This document shows positions 35,716 through 43,035 of a stretch of DNA of 59,340 nucleotides, in pieces. A program made the translations under genes and the position numbers. Source of the stretch: a virus. The stretch lies in IMG/VR virus record IMGVR_UViG_3300035670_000235, positions 1 to 59,340 of that record, one strand, 5' to 3'. The number at the start of each line of letters is the position of its first letter. Positions within the stretch are counted from its first letter, which is position 1. Under the pieces are notes generated by a model. It worked only from the letters and a program-made list of their open reading frames with translations. It was not told the DNA's origin and searched no databases.

Positions 35716-36042
35716 TCAAAACGGAAGCGGATCATCCGGATCTTCAGCTTGGGTAGGCGGGGGGTTTGCCTTGTACCCAGATGATCCACCGCCGTTGAAC
35801 TCCTTCTTCGGCTTGGCCTCTACCGGCTCATACTTGATGTAGTGGTAGGGGTTGCCAGCCTTGCTCACGCGATTCCAGATAGCGACCTTCAACGCTGGCT
35901 CCTTGCCTTCCTTCAGGAGGCTGACCAACTGCTTGAGGGTTTCCTTGTTGACCACGAACTCGCCAGTGATGTCCGGCTTATTCGGAGCATCCTTGTACTT
36001 GTTCGGGTAGATCTGGCCGTCGCCACTAATTCTCTGTTCCAT
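35716..36042 (-). CDS. Single-stranded DNA-binding protein-like
   Basis: A 108-aa protein. Core segments GQIYPNKYKDAPNKPDITGEFVV and PALKVAIWNRVSKAGNPYHYIKYE fit a small OB-like beta domain, followed by a flexible Gly/Ser/Pro linker and an acidic end, EDPDDPLPF. An acidic tail closing in D-x-PF is the hallmark of SSB C-termini, which recruit replication and repair proteins. Next to an annealase gene, which often works with a phage SSB. OB fold is inferred. Confidence 0.75.
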   Translation of the reverse strand: MEQRISGDGQIYPNKYKDAPNKPDITGEFVVNKETLKQLVSLLKEGKEPALKVAIWNRVSKAGNPYHYIKYEPVEAKPKKEFNGGGSSGYKANPPPTQAEDPDDPLPF

Positions 36043-36049
36043 ACTTTCC

Positions 36050-36700
36050 TCACTTTACCTTCGTTGCATACATCTTGAACTTCTTAACGAGATCGTCGTA
36101 GCCGGTTACCCCGTCTGCGTCTGTGATCTCTCTAAGATCCGAGAACCAAGGCTCCAACTTACGGAAGAATCCGTTGAGTTCAGTCTTGGCTTTGAACTTC
36201 GCTACATGCTTCTCGACTGCCTCCAGGAATGCTTGGTGTTCCTCTGGCGTCTTCACTCGATTCGGCGCTACAAACTCTTCCTCTTCAGGCAGGTCAGATC
36301 CTGCGAAGATGTAGAGTCCGAGGCCGAACAACGCAAAGCACTTCACGAGGCAGCGCATCTTGGTGTCCGAGATAGCCCGGGCATCTGGGTTCTGCACTGC
36401 GTTGTTGCGGTTATCCATCACCGGCAACCACATGTGCCGAGTCACGCCCTGCACGATGACCGTGCAGTGGACTGAGCAAGTGCGATCAGGGTAGTAGAGG
36501 ACATCCCTGTCCATACCGTCTACATCCCTGAAGGTTGACCAAATGATCTGCATATCGGGGAAGTGATCCATCATGGTCTGGTATGCCCATGCCCATGAAA
36601 GATAGGTCAGGTGACCCTTCTTCTCCGTGTGATCGTTTACGTTCAGCTTACTAAGCGTCTGCCAAATCTGCTTGGCATTGCTTGCTTCTGTGTTACTCAC
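36050..36700 (-). CDS. Sak/DUF1071-type single-strand annealing protein
   Basis: A 216-aa recombinase of the Sak-like RAD52/RedB superfamily (SSAP). Segments LTYLSWAWAYQTMMDHFPDMQI, VHCTVIVQGVTRHMWLPVMDNRNNAV, DARAISDTKMRCLVKCFALFGLGLYIF are the diagnostic order. It anneals complementary single strands during recombination-dependent replication. GTG start at 36700 has an AAGGAG site and overlaps the exonuclease stop (GTGA). It pairs with that nuclease and the SSB as a phage recombination set. Confidence 0.85.
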   Translation of the reverse strand: MSNTEASNAKQIWQTLSKLNVNDHTEKKGHLTYLSWAWAYQTMMDHFPDMQIIWSTFRDVDGMDRDVLYYPDRTCSVHCTVIVQGVTRHMWLPVMDNRNNAVQNPDARAISDTKMRCLVKCFALFGLGLYIFAGSDLPEEEEFVAPNRVKTPEEHQAFLEAVEKHVAKFKAKTELNGFFRKLEPWFSDLREITDADGVTGYDDLVKKFKMYATKVK

Positions 36701-37440
36701 GCCTTCATCTCCTTCATCGCTTGCCATTGAGAGCAGAACGGTGCGACCTGACACCAGTTGCCTTCGCACCGAATGTTCTTACCCTTGCGCAGCCACCGAT
36801 CCTCGTCTGTGCATTCAGGCAGTTCGCCTTTCATGGCGGCCTGGTGCATGGCAACACGTTGCTGCACGAAGTCGGTCTGCTTTATGAATCCCCACAGGGG
36901 GATCTCCAAGCACACCACAGGGGACTGAGGGTAGTCAAACTTCTTGTCTGCCTCGCTCCGTCGCCAGTCCCGCAGGATGGCCATGATGCGCAGTCGCTCG
37001 ACTTCATAGCCATGCTTGCGCCATAGCCAAGTGTAGAGATTCAACTGCTGTTCCCACTCAGGCTTGTCTGATCCAACCGCATACACGCTAGTGCATTTGT
37101 AGTCGGTCAGCATCTTCTCCTTGAGCGACATCGTGTCGGTCTGCCCACTGATCCGCCAGCCATCGATCTCGGCATAGAGTCGACGCTCTGGGATCAGGTT
37201 CTCATCACCCGCATTGGCATTCTCCAACGCCAAGTGGACTGCCTTGCCGAGCAGCTTGAACACTTCATCTCGATAGTCCACCGAGATATCCGCATCATGT
37301 TGTTCCGCTAGCGCAACAATCCTAGGCGACTTGATCAACTGCGTAACGGATAACGTTACGCCCTCGCCCTTGGTGTACGGGTCGTTCTGGACTGCCCGTA
37401 TCACCTCGATAGGTACGTTGTGTTTGTTGGTGTACTGCAT
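36697..37440 (-). CDS. PD-(D/E)XK (RecB/Cas4-like) exonuclease
   Basis: A 247-aa nuclease. GKAVHLALE near residue 65-73, SGQTDTMSL (Asp102) and LTDYKC (Asp113-Tyr-Lys115) give the PD-(D/E)XK active site; C-terminal cysteines at about 226-240 (CEGNWCQVAPFC) resemble the Fe-S or zinc cluster of Cas4/AddB-like nucleases. It likely resects double-strand ends to supply 3' tails for the annealase. Coupled by overlaps on both sides. Confidence 0.82.
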   Translation of the reverse strand: MQYTNKHNVPIEVIRAVQNDPYTKGEGVTLSVTQLIKSPRIVALAEQHDADISVDYRDEVFKLLGKAVHLALENANAGDENLIPERRLYAEIDGWRISGQTDTMSLKEKMLTDYKCTSVYAVGSDKPEWEQQLNLYTWLWRKHGYEVERLRIMAILRDWRRSEADKKFDYPQSPVVCLEIPLWGFIKQTDFVQQRVAMHQAAMKGELPECTDEDRWLRKGKNIRCEGNWCQVAPFCSQWQAMKEMKA

Positions 37441-37682
37441 TACTTCACTCGATACACTAAGAAACTCTTGATCAGCCAGATCACTCGGTACTTCTCGCCC
37501 TTGCGATTGGCTAGTTCTTTCTTGATGGCACGGTAAGTGGCCTGTGTCCCAGTCTTACCCTGCACCGTGGACTCGACAATGAACCCATTGCCGACATCGA
37601 CGTTAGGCAGTTTCAGTTTGACTACCGGCTTCATCTCCACGGTTGCCTTCTTCTTTTTGAACTTCATCTCCTTGATCACCAT
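37440..37682 (-). CDS. Small basic hypothetical protein in recombination operon
   Basis: An 80-aa protein with a Lys-rich start (MKFKKKKATVEMKP) and a C-terminal helix (YRAIKKELANRKGEKYRVIWLIKSF). Start ATG 37682 has AGGAG 8 nt upstream and lies 80 nt inside the previous gene, in another frame. Stop overlaps the exonuclease start. Unknown function; possibly a nuclease partner. Confidence 0.6.
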   Translation of the reverse strand: MVIKEMKFKKKKATVEMKPVVKLKLPNVDVGNGFIVESTVQGKTGTQATYRAIKKELANRKGEKYRVIWLIKSFLVYRVK

Positions 37683-37965
37683 CTGTCCACTCCTGAATGC
37701 TGAGCATTTCGTCCATCGTTATTGCGGTGTTCATTAAAAAATCTAGGCCGCCATCTCTAACTGCATCGTAGTAAAACGTGATAGCACCCACTTCCCTAAA
37801 CCGGCTATCGACCTTGTGCATCCTGACCATCTGCCTATCCACCATGAAGGTAAGGCCAAAGCCTGTCAGGTTCTCTCGGGTGGCCGCATGCACAAAGGCA
37901 ATGGCCATCTCTTGTAGGTCTTCTGGAATAGGGGATCGAAACCCCTCAGGATTTCCTTGTCGCAT
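37603..37965 (-). CDS. Hypothetical protein, first gene of recombination operon
   Basis: A 120-aa protein. I chose ATG 37965 (site GGAGTAAAG); an upstream start at 38124 would overlap the divergent RusA gene by about 100 nt. Segments EDLQEMAIAFVHAATRENLTGFGLTFMVD and EVGAITFYYDAVRDGGL form a mixed alpha/beta fold; the end is highly acidic and polar (GDQGDEVQKEEGNRGDEAG). No family recognised. Confidence 0.6.
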   Translation of the reverse strand: MRQGNPEGFRSPIPEDLQEMAIAFVHAATRENLTGFGLTFMVDRQMVRMHKVDSRFREVGAITFYYDAVRDGGLDFLMNTAITMDEMLSIQEWTDGDQGDEVQKEEGNRGDEAGSQTETA

Positions 37966-38020
37966 GTCTTTACTCCAAGTATGATCTTTGTTATGAAAGC
38001 CAATATTAGCGAGAAATAAA

Positions 38021-38440
38021 TTGCAAGTCAAGAATTTTTGGGAAGGCGTCATCCACGGCGAGGCTGCCAGCAAAGCGAACTCCCGTCGGTTCGTCAACTT
38101 CGGGGGCAAGCCTCGGTTCATCAAGAGCCAGAAAGCACTTGGCTATGGCGAGGCTTTCAAGTTGCAAGTGCCTGAGCTAGAAGAAAAACTCGAAGGAGAT
38201 CTTTTCTTCGCAGCGAAAATTTACTACGCTTCACGACGGCCTGACCTCGATGAGTCACTGATCCTAGATCTACTTCAGGGTCGTGTCTATACCAATGACA
38301 GGCAAGTCAAATGCAGATTTGTGCTATGGGGGCTTGACAAGGATGACCCTCGTGCAGAAATCTTCATCTGCTCCATGTCGGACTTCAAGGATCAGTTCAA
38401 GGACAAGCTCGGTGTTTTTTGGCACGATGAAGATTGCTAA
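38021..38440 (+). CDS. RusA-like Holliday junction resolvase
   Basis: A 139-aa protein with a TTG start (the only in-frame option after the TAA at 38018-38020). GEAASKANSRR near the N-terminus, Asp75 and Asp77 in RRPDLDESLILDLLQG, Asp83, and YTNDRQV are the RusA pattern, where the aspartates bind the catalytic magnesium. It would cut four-way junctions to free replicating genomes for packaging. It is on the plus strand, divergent from the recombination operon. Confidence 0.85.
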   Translation: MQVKNFWEGVIHGEAASKANSRRFVNFGGKPRFIKSQKALGYGEAFKLQVPELEEKLEGDLFFAAKIYYASRRPDLDESLILDLLQGRVYTNDRQVKCRFVLWGLDKDDPRAEIFICSMSDFKDQFKDKLGVFWHDEDC

Positions 38441-38657
38441 GCGGGTGGTGTTTCAGGCTATCGAGGACGCCACTGACCTAGACCCTGACATCAGGCAGGA
38501 TGCCCTGCGATGGATAGGCAGTCAGGACTTCATCGAAGCCTGCTCCGAGGCAGGCATGGACTCTGTGCAACTGAAGAAGTTTGTTGCCCAGATCATGAAA
38601 CTGCCTACAGGGATAAGACGAAAACAAGTTCAGTCCCTGCTAGATAGATACCTTTGA
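38427..38657 (+). CDS. Small conserved phage protein after RusA
   Basis: A 76-aa helical protein starting at ATG 38427 inside the RusA 3' end. The pattern QDALRWIGSQDFIEACSEAGMDSVQLKKF resembles a common small phage protein (RxDALxWIxSxDFxxxCxxAGxD), maybe a transcription-related or replication accessory factor; not characterised as far as I know. No ribosome site of its own. Ends 18 nt inside the convergent HNH gene. Confidence 0.65.
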   Translation: MKIAKRVVFQAIEDATDLDPDIRQDALRWIGSQDFIEACSEAGMDSVQLKKFVAQIMKLPTGIRRKQVQSLLDRYL

Positions 38658-38981
38658 CAGAGAAAGGAACCAAGACCCAATCTTCCCGAGGTCTTCTCTA
38701 CTAAAGTCAGACTTGAGTCTGTTGGCCATAAAGGAAACCACCCTTACGTTTCCTTTAACGTAACCCTTTTGGTTATCAATTCTGTCAAGACTTGGAGCTT
38801 TAAGCCGATCTTCCATTGAGTGCTGAATGTATTCCAGTTTATGCCCAAAGCATGGACATACATCAACCCAGTCAATGTCCTCCATGGTTAAATCAAATTC
38901 CATTCCAGCTCTTTTCGCCTTGCTCTTTGTTCTAGTGAGCATCCATTTTTTAAATGATTCAGGTTTAAACTTTTTACTCAT
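38640..38981 (-). CDS. HNH-type homing endonuclease
   Basis: A 113-aa protein on the minus strand. CPC near residue 42-44, SLDRIDNQKGYVKGN at 64-78 and a final helix (FSREDLGKIGSWFLSL) match compact HNH (endonuclease VII-like) homing nucleases; LDRIDxxxGYxxxNxxxxS is the HNH core. It is AT-rich and inserted between the RusA group and the primase-helicase in opposite orientation. Start at 38981 (GGTGAT upstream); ATG 39011 is an alternative. Confidence 0.8.
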   Translation of the reverse strand: MSKKFKPESFKKWMLTRTKSKAKRAGMEFDLTMEDIDWVDVCPCFGHKLEYIQHSMEDRLKAPSLDRIDNQKGYVKGNVRVVSFMANRLKSDFSREDLGKIGSWFLSLSKVSI

Positions 38982-39298
38982 ATCACCATGACCTTTGGTG
39001 AATCCCCGCACGGTACAGACGGAGTTTGCCTACGCCCGATCGTGCAGAGTTGTGACCTTTGGAGCCACCCCGCTGTCAGCAACTTTTAACCAGATTGCTC
39101 TGGCTGTGGTTCGCGCTTCCTGACTAACGCTGCGCGTTCAGAGGCCCACTGCCCCGGTCTGAATACAAATCGTGCTGCGCGTAGTTTCCCCGACCAGAAC
39201 GATAGGGGGATTAAGTGTTTGACATGAGTAGTTCACTACACTACCCTCTCACACACTCGGTTCCCAATACCAGAGTACCCTGCCTCACTAGCAGACGC
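38982..39298. other. Non-coding gap, contents
   Basis: About 400 nt lie between the HNH start and the primase-helicase start, with no supported ORF. This first part holds a possible weak plus-strand promoter (39219-39247) and ends at a terminator (39299-39318); no tRNA cloverleaf was found. It may encode a small RNA; otherwise nothing is seen. Confidence 0.5.
39219..39247 (+). promoter_or_regulatory. Possible sigma70 promoter with palindrome in spacer
   Basis: TTGACA (39219) is separated by 17 nt from TACCCT (weak -10, 3 of 6). The spacer contains GTAGTTCACTAC, a palindrome with 5-bp arms. The terminator 50 nt downstream would yield a transcript of only about 65-70 nt, so this may be a small-RNA gene or chance. 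Confidence 0.35.
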
Positions 39299-39325
39299 AA
39301 GCCCCCGAAAGGGGGTTTGTTGTTT
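39299..39325 (+). terminator. Rho-independent terminator before primase-helicase
   Basis: AAGCCCCC pairs with GGGGGTTT around GAAA (39299-39318) and is followed by GTTGTTTGT. It would stop plus-strand transcription entering the primase-helicase from the left. Confidence 0.8.
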
Positions 39326-39326
39326 G

Positions 39327-39372
39327 TACATACCGATAAAGAGTTTGAAAAAAACCGTGGTATGTAGAAAAT
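39327..39372 (+). promoter_or_regulatory. Promoter with flanking 8-bp inverted repeat before primase-helicase
   Basis: TACATACC (39327-39334) and GGTATGTA (39359-39366) are perfect inverted arms 24 nt apart. Between and after them lies TTGAAA (39345-39350), 16 nt and GAAAAT (39367-39372), a plausible sigma70 promoter. The repeat would let a dimeric regulator cover the promoter. The gene start is 25 nt downstream. Confidence 0.55.
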
Positions 39373-39396
39373 ATTCTGAACAGAAGGAGAAGACGC

Positions 39397-41163
39397 ATGC
39401 TAAGTATGACGAACGATGACGATATGATTGGACGGGCAGTCCAACATCTCGACAACGGGCAGCACAAGGTCGAATGTCCTAGCTGCCAACACACCAGAAA
39501 CAAGCACCGCCACGACAGACCTTTGTCGGTCTACGTGGATGGCCAATCTATTCGATGGACTTGCTGGCATTGCGGGGTTGAAGGCGGCATGGACAGATTT
39601 CAAAGCAACGTGACACCGATCAGACAGGTACAGGCAGTCAAGGCTCCCAAGCCCGAGATCGTCTTGGCTGATCTCAACGAGACGGACAAAGAGCAGGGCG
39701 TTCGCTACCTGAAGGAGCGAGGCATTCCTGCTGCTATCTCCGAGGAGTACTGCGTGTTCGGCAGGTGGGGCTTTGCTTCTGTAGGCAGTCTCCCTGCTAT
39801 TGGTTTCCCCTACCGCGAGAACAACAAGATCTTCGCGGTCAAGTGGCGCAGTGCTGACACTGACAAGCACTTCAGTCAGCAAGCGGTATGCACTAGCTTC
39901 TGGAACATTGATCGGGCAGTGGCGGGTAAGCCGCTGCTGATCTGTGAGGGCGAGATCGATGCCCTGTCATGGCTTGCTGCTGGCGTGGATGCCAACGTGG
40001 TGAGCGTCCCGAACGGTGCGCCGCAGCGCGTCAAGGATGGCGCCATCGATCCGCAGGATGATCGTCGCTTTGCCTATGTCTGGGAAGCGCAGGAGCTTCT
40101 CGCCAACACAGACCGCGTCTACTTCTCGCCTGACCTAGACCCTGCCGGTGAAGCCCTCATCGAGGAACTCTCTCGCAGGGTTGGCAAGGCCAAGTGCTGG
40201 CGGATCAATCTGCCATGCAAGGATGCCAATGAAACCCTCGCTCAGGCTGGCACAGACGGCCTATTGGCGGCTTTCAACTCTGCCCGACCCATCCCCATGG
40301 CTGGCCTCTACGGAGCCGACCACTACGCGCAGCGGTTCGACAATCTCTACAACGAGGGTCACACCAAAGGTGTCAGCACCGGCATCCCTGCCTTGGATCA
40401 GATCATGAACATCTCGGAGGGGATGATGACCGTGGTCACAGGGTTCCCGGGCAGTGGCAAGTCTGATCTCATCGATCAGGTCTGCCTCAATGCCGCGCAG
40501 CAGCATGGGTGGAAGACCGCCTTCTGTAGTTTCGAGAAGCCACCGCATCTGCACATGGCGCAGTTGGCTTCAAAGATCGTCGGCAAACCGTTCTTCGATG
40601 GCATGACAAAGCCCCGTATGTCTATCGAAGAGCGGGATGCCGCGCTTGGTTGGATGCTCGATCACTTCGTGTGGCTCGACTACATGGCCGGTGCGCCAGC
40701 CCACATCGAGGGCATCCTCGACTTTGCTCGTGCGGCAGTCATGCGTATGGGTGTGCGGATCTTGGTGATCGACCCCTATAACTTCATCGAGGTTGACACT
40801 AAGGATCGTCTGGAGACAGACGCCATCAACGGCATGCTCACCAAGGTGCAGCAGTTCGCCAAGCAATCCGGTGTGCATGTGTTCTTCGTGGCGCATCCGG
40901 CAAAGCCGATGGATCGTACACAGAAGGTGGTCACAGGATTGGATGTTGCCAAGTCGATGTCATGGTTTGCCAAGGCCGACCTTGGTCTGACTGTGACACG
41001 CACTGAGGATGGGCCAGAGGCGCATGTGTGGAAAGCGCGATGGCAGTGGCTTGGCAGAATGGGAATGGCGTATTTACAATTTGATCCTGCTAGCACAAGA
41101 TGGTCGGATCGGCAATACGCTGCAGCGAAACCGGATAACTTTGACTGGAACATTGACAACTAG
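39397..41163 (+). CDS. Bifunctional DNA primase-helicase (T7 gp4-like)
   Basis: A 588-aa protein. N-terminal zinc ribbon (CPSCQHTRNKHRH ... CWHCG), TOPRIM primase core (ICEGEIDALSWLAAG with the catalytic Glu; FSPDLDPAGE), and a DnaB/RecA-type helicase with Walker A GFPGSGKSDL at about 349-358, Walker B ILVIDPYNF near 454, and a C-terminal arginine-type motif region (KARWQWLGRMGMAYLQFD). It unwinds the fork and makes RNA primers. It has an excellent ribosome site (GAAGGAGAAG). It is the only fork enzyme recognised; no DNA polymerase is encoded. Confidence 0.93.
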   Translation: MLSMTNDDDMIGRAVQHLDNGQHKVECPSCQHTRNKHRHDRPLSVYVDGQSIRWTCWHCGVEGGMDRFQSNVTPIRQVQAVKAPKPEIVLADLNETDKEQGVRYLKERGIPAAISEEYCVFGRWGFASVGSLPAIGFPYRENNKIFAVKWRSADTDKHFSQQAVCTSFWNIDRAVAGKPLLICEGEIDALSWLAAGVDANVVSVPNGAPQRVKDGAIDPQDDRRFAYVWEAQELLANTDRVYFSPDLDPAGEALIEELSRRVGKAKCWRINLPCKDANETLAQAGTDGLLAAFNSARPIPMAGLYGADHYAQRFDNLYNEGHTKGVSTGIPALDQIMNISEGMMTVVTGFPGSGKSDLIDQVCLNAAQQHGWKTAFCSFEKPPHLHMAQLASKIVGKPFFDGMTKPRMSIEERDAALGWMLDHFVWLDYMAGAPAHIEGILDFARAAVMRMGVRILVIDPYNFIEVDTKDRLETDAINGMLTKVQQFAKQSGVHVFFVAHPAKPMDRTQKVVTGLDVAKSMSWFAKADLGLTVTRTEDGPEAHVWKARWQWLGRMGMAYLQFDPASTRWSDRQYAAAKPDNFDWNIDN

Positions 41164-41674
41164 GGATCTAGTCGCCAACGAACTCGGCTCCAATGAATTG
41201 CACCGTCGCCACACGGTGAGGTTGGAGTCCGAGGACGGCGTCTTCCTCAGGGCAAAGGTGGTCGACCAACTGCTGGTCGATCGCCTCTACCTGCAGAAGG
41301 CCATCGATGTCGATCAGTACGACGCTGCGATAGCGTTCTATTCACTGGCTCATAGGTCTGGGGTGTTTCCATCTTCGATACAGATGGAGCGGGTGCAGAT
41401 GTCGGTGGGGAACCGCGCACCCAGAGCATTGGCCATCCTTACGGCTGACCGTTACTTGCAAGACCACTGTCCGCCTAGTGGATACCGGGCGGTGTGGCTT
41501 ACCGTGATTCGAGAACTGCCTTCGCCGATCGGGGCATTGAGAATGGGTCTCGATACACTCAAACTTTACTTCAACCCGACGCTGACTCCGGACTCTCATC
41601 GGTCGGTGCGTTCCACCACTGAGCAGGCTGAGAGCCTTTTACAGGCGGCGTGTCTTCAGCCTGCTGCTCGGTAG
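41153..41674 (+). CDS. Conserved phage protein after primase-helicase
   Basis: A 173-aa protein, probable TTG start at 41153 inside the primase 3' end. The pattern RHTVRLESEDGVFLRAKVVDQLLVDRLYLQKAIDVDQYDAA resembles a family seen beside phage replication genes, with a helical C-terminal half (LRMGLDTLKLYF). Function unknown. Its last 104 nt overlap the convergent gene at 41571 on the other strand, so one of the two ends may be wrong. Confidence 0.6.
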   Translation: MTTRDLVANELGSNELHRRHTVRLESEDGVFLRAKVVDQLLVDRLYLQKAIDVDQYDAAIAFYSLAHRSGVFPSSIQMERVQMSVGNRAPRALAILTADRYLQDHCPPSGYRAVWLTVIRELPSPIGALRMGLDTLKLYFNPTLTPDSHRSVRSTTEQAESLLQAACLQPAAR

Positions 41675-41912
41675 CGTACTTCGCTGCCAGCGCCTCCTCG
41701 ATAATCTCCTTCGGTTTGGCGCTAGGTTTTTTCTTCAGGGTGTTCTTGGCAGCCTTGATGAAGCGGGGCTTGAGCGGGTAGTCATCAATCATGTGACGAA
41801 TCTGGGCTGATACTGTCCGCCCCTCGGCTGCTGCGATGGCCTTGACCTTCAGGATTGTTGCTTCATGGCAACGGAAGATCAGCATCTTGTCTTCGTTCTT
41901 CTTCTTTGGCAT
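41571..41912 (-). CDS. Ribbon-helix-helix-like regulator candidate
   Basis: A 113-aa protein with an N-terminal MLIFRCHEATILKVKAIAAAEGRTVSAQIRHMIDDY, which fits a ribbon-helix-helix (Arc/MetJ-type) fold: a short strand, helix, turn with GRTxSxxIR, helix. RHH dimers bind palindromic operators. A Lys-rich helix and a polar, disordered C-terminus follow. It is the only protein here that looks like a candidate binder for the repeated palindrome; that link is speculation. Confidence 0.55.
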   Translation of the reverse strand: MPKKKNEDKMLIFRCHEATILKVKAIAAAEGRTVSAQIRHMIDDYPLKPRFIKAAKNTLKKKPSAKPKEIIEEALAAKYATEQQAEDTPPVKGSQPAQWWNAPTDESPESASG

Positions 41913-41913
41913 G

Positions 41914-42303
41914 TCAGTCTCGGTACTTCTTAACCTTCTTGGCGATCGCTTTGGGCTGCTTCACGAACTGCTTTCCCTGTGATTTGCCCTTGCGCTTGGC
42001 GGCCGTTGTCTTGGCATACTCCTCCGAGGACAACGCCTTGACTGCCTTCTTCGGCAAATATCTTTCGCCAGTCTTGCTCGAAGGCTTGCCAGATTTGGTT
42101 GTCCATTCTTGCTTTGTCCATTTGCTTAAGTCCTTTTGGGCTTTGGTTTTGCTGCCGGAGTAGCCGCCGCCAGCGTCTTTGTAACGCTTACCTAGCAGCT
42201 GGGCTTTGCGGGCTGACCACTGCCCTGCCTTCGTGCCAGCCACGTTCTCGCTCATGATCTGGTTCTTGAGTCGCTCACGCAGACTCGGTTTGGTGTAGGC
42301 CAT
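41914..42303 (-). CDS. DUF5872-like basic protein
   Basis: A 129-aa strongly basic protein with SLRERLKNQIM, GQWSARKAQLLGKRYKDAGGGY, DLSKWTKQEWTTKSGKPSS and RYLPKKAVKALSSEEYAKTTAAKRKG, the characteristic order of DUF5872 (small basic proteins found in phages and bacteria, function unknown). High charge suggests nucleic-acid contact. Two bases separate it from the RHH-like gene. Confidence 0.8.
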   Translation of the reverse strand: MAYTKPSLRERLKNQIMSENVAGTKAGQWSARKAQLLGKRYKDAGGGYSGSKTKAQKDLSKWTKQEWTTKSGKPSSKTGERYLPKKAVKALSSEEYAKTTAAKRKGKSQGKQFVKQPKAIAKKVKKYRD

Positions 42304-42329
42304 GTCGATCTCCTATATGTCAATACAGA

Positions 42330-42533
42330 TTATGCCACCCTTCGCTTGGGTTGGGTGGCATCAGTTCCGGGTTCGTACACAAACTGGGAACAGGCAGCGT
42401 AGAGATGTCCCTCCCATAATGTGCAGTATAAAAGCCAATCAGTTTTGCCGCCCTTTTGCAGATCATATTGCACTGCTTTTGAGTAGTGGCATGCACCGCA
42501 TGTTGGCTGGTATCTAGGAGGGTCTTGTTTCAA
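42330..42533 (-). CDS. Small Cys-rich (zinc-binding-like) protein
   Basis: A 67-aa protein starting at TTG 42533, with a strong ribosome site (GGAGGGGGAAG) just inside the previous gene. Cys pairs PTCGACHY and YCTLW, then AACSQFVYEPGTD match a small phage family with four cysteines, probably zinc-binding. The longer frame from 42584 would overlap its neighbour by 71 nt. Confidence 0.6.
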   Translation of the reverse strand: MKQDPPRYQPTCGACHYSKAVQYDLQKGGKTDWLLYCTLWEGHLYAACSQFVYEPGTDATQPKRRVA

Positions 42534-42915
42534 CTTCCCCCTCCATGCGCATGACTTCGAACCCACTGAAGTCCACGGGATCAACCAGTTCTATCTGGTG
42601 TCCACCCATGATCTCTTCGTAGGCAGTCGATAGGGCGATCATCGTCATGCGGAAATGATCTACGTCATGTGGGACATGCGTTGCCAAGCCTACCCGCAGA
42701 ACCCCATTGCTCTCATAGACATGGTTGACCATGCCCATGCAGATGGAGGCATCTCGGTTGGCAGAGATGATGGCAGCACAGCATTGCGCCAGCACCTCAA
42801 CTAGCCTCTCTGCTGAACGCAGACAGGCTTCTTCGTTCTTCATGATCAAGATCCTAGGCATCACGACATTGATGTCGATCTCATCTGGGATCACAGGTTT
42901 CTTCTTTCTAGCCAC
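42514..42915 (-). CDS. Hypothetical protein after an intra-operon terminator
   Basis: A 133-aa protein. GTG at 42915 has GGAG 8 nt upstream and gives a sensible Lys-rich N-terminus (MARKKKPVIPDEIDINVVMPRI); the longer frame to 43023 would run through a terminator hairpin. The middle has helical segments (ACLRSAERLVEVLAQCCAAIISANRDAS) and the end DFSGFEVMRMEGEVE. No family recognised. Confidence 0.6.
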   Translation of the reverse strand: MARKKKPVIPDEIDINVVMPRILIMKNEEACLRSAERLVEVLAQCCAAIISANRDASICMGMVNHVYESNGVLRVGLATHVPHDVDHFRMTMIALSTAYEEIMGGHQIELVDPVDFSGFEVMRMEGEVETRPS

Positions 42916-42925
42916 AGCTAACTCC

Positions 42926-42959
42926 AAAAAAAAGCCCGTTGGGTTTGACGCCAACGGGC
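42926..42959 (-). terminator. Rho-independent terminator inside early gene cluster
   Basis: On the minus strand GCCCGTTGG pairs with CCAACGGGC (9 bp, 8-nt loop), followed by eight T. It lies between the gene ending at 43031 and the GTG start at 42915, with the first palindrome copy just upstream, so expression of the four downstream genes should depend on readthrough or another promoter. Confidence 0.88.
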
Positions 42960-43020
42960 AAAGTTCACCACAACCACGGAGTGAAGACGCATGAGATGGG
43001 TGGTGAGGCGCAGAATTTAA

Positions 43021-43035
43021 CATAACATTGTTATG
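43021..43035. promoter_or_regulatory. Early palindrome copy a
   Basis: CATAACATTGTTATG, exact 15-bp palindrome (centre W). The stop codon of the minus-strand gene ending at 43031 lies within it. About 60 nt upstream of the terminator on the minus strand. Confidence 0.8.

Noticed and set aside
37966-38124. Upstream extension of the 37603 gene to ATG 38124
   Set aside because: It would overlap the divergent RusA-like gene by about 100 nt, while ATG 37965 has a good ribosome site.
38982-39298. tRNA genes in the gap before primase-helicase
   Set aside because: Sequences such as TGGTTCGCGC were tested for T-arm and acceptor pairing by eye; no cloverleaf forms.
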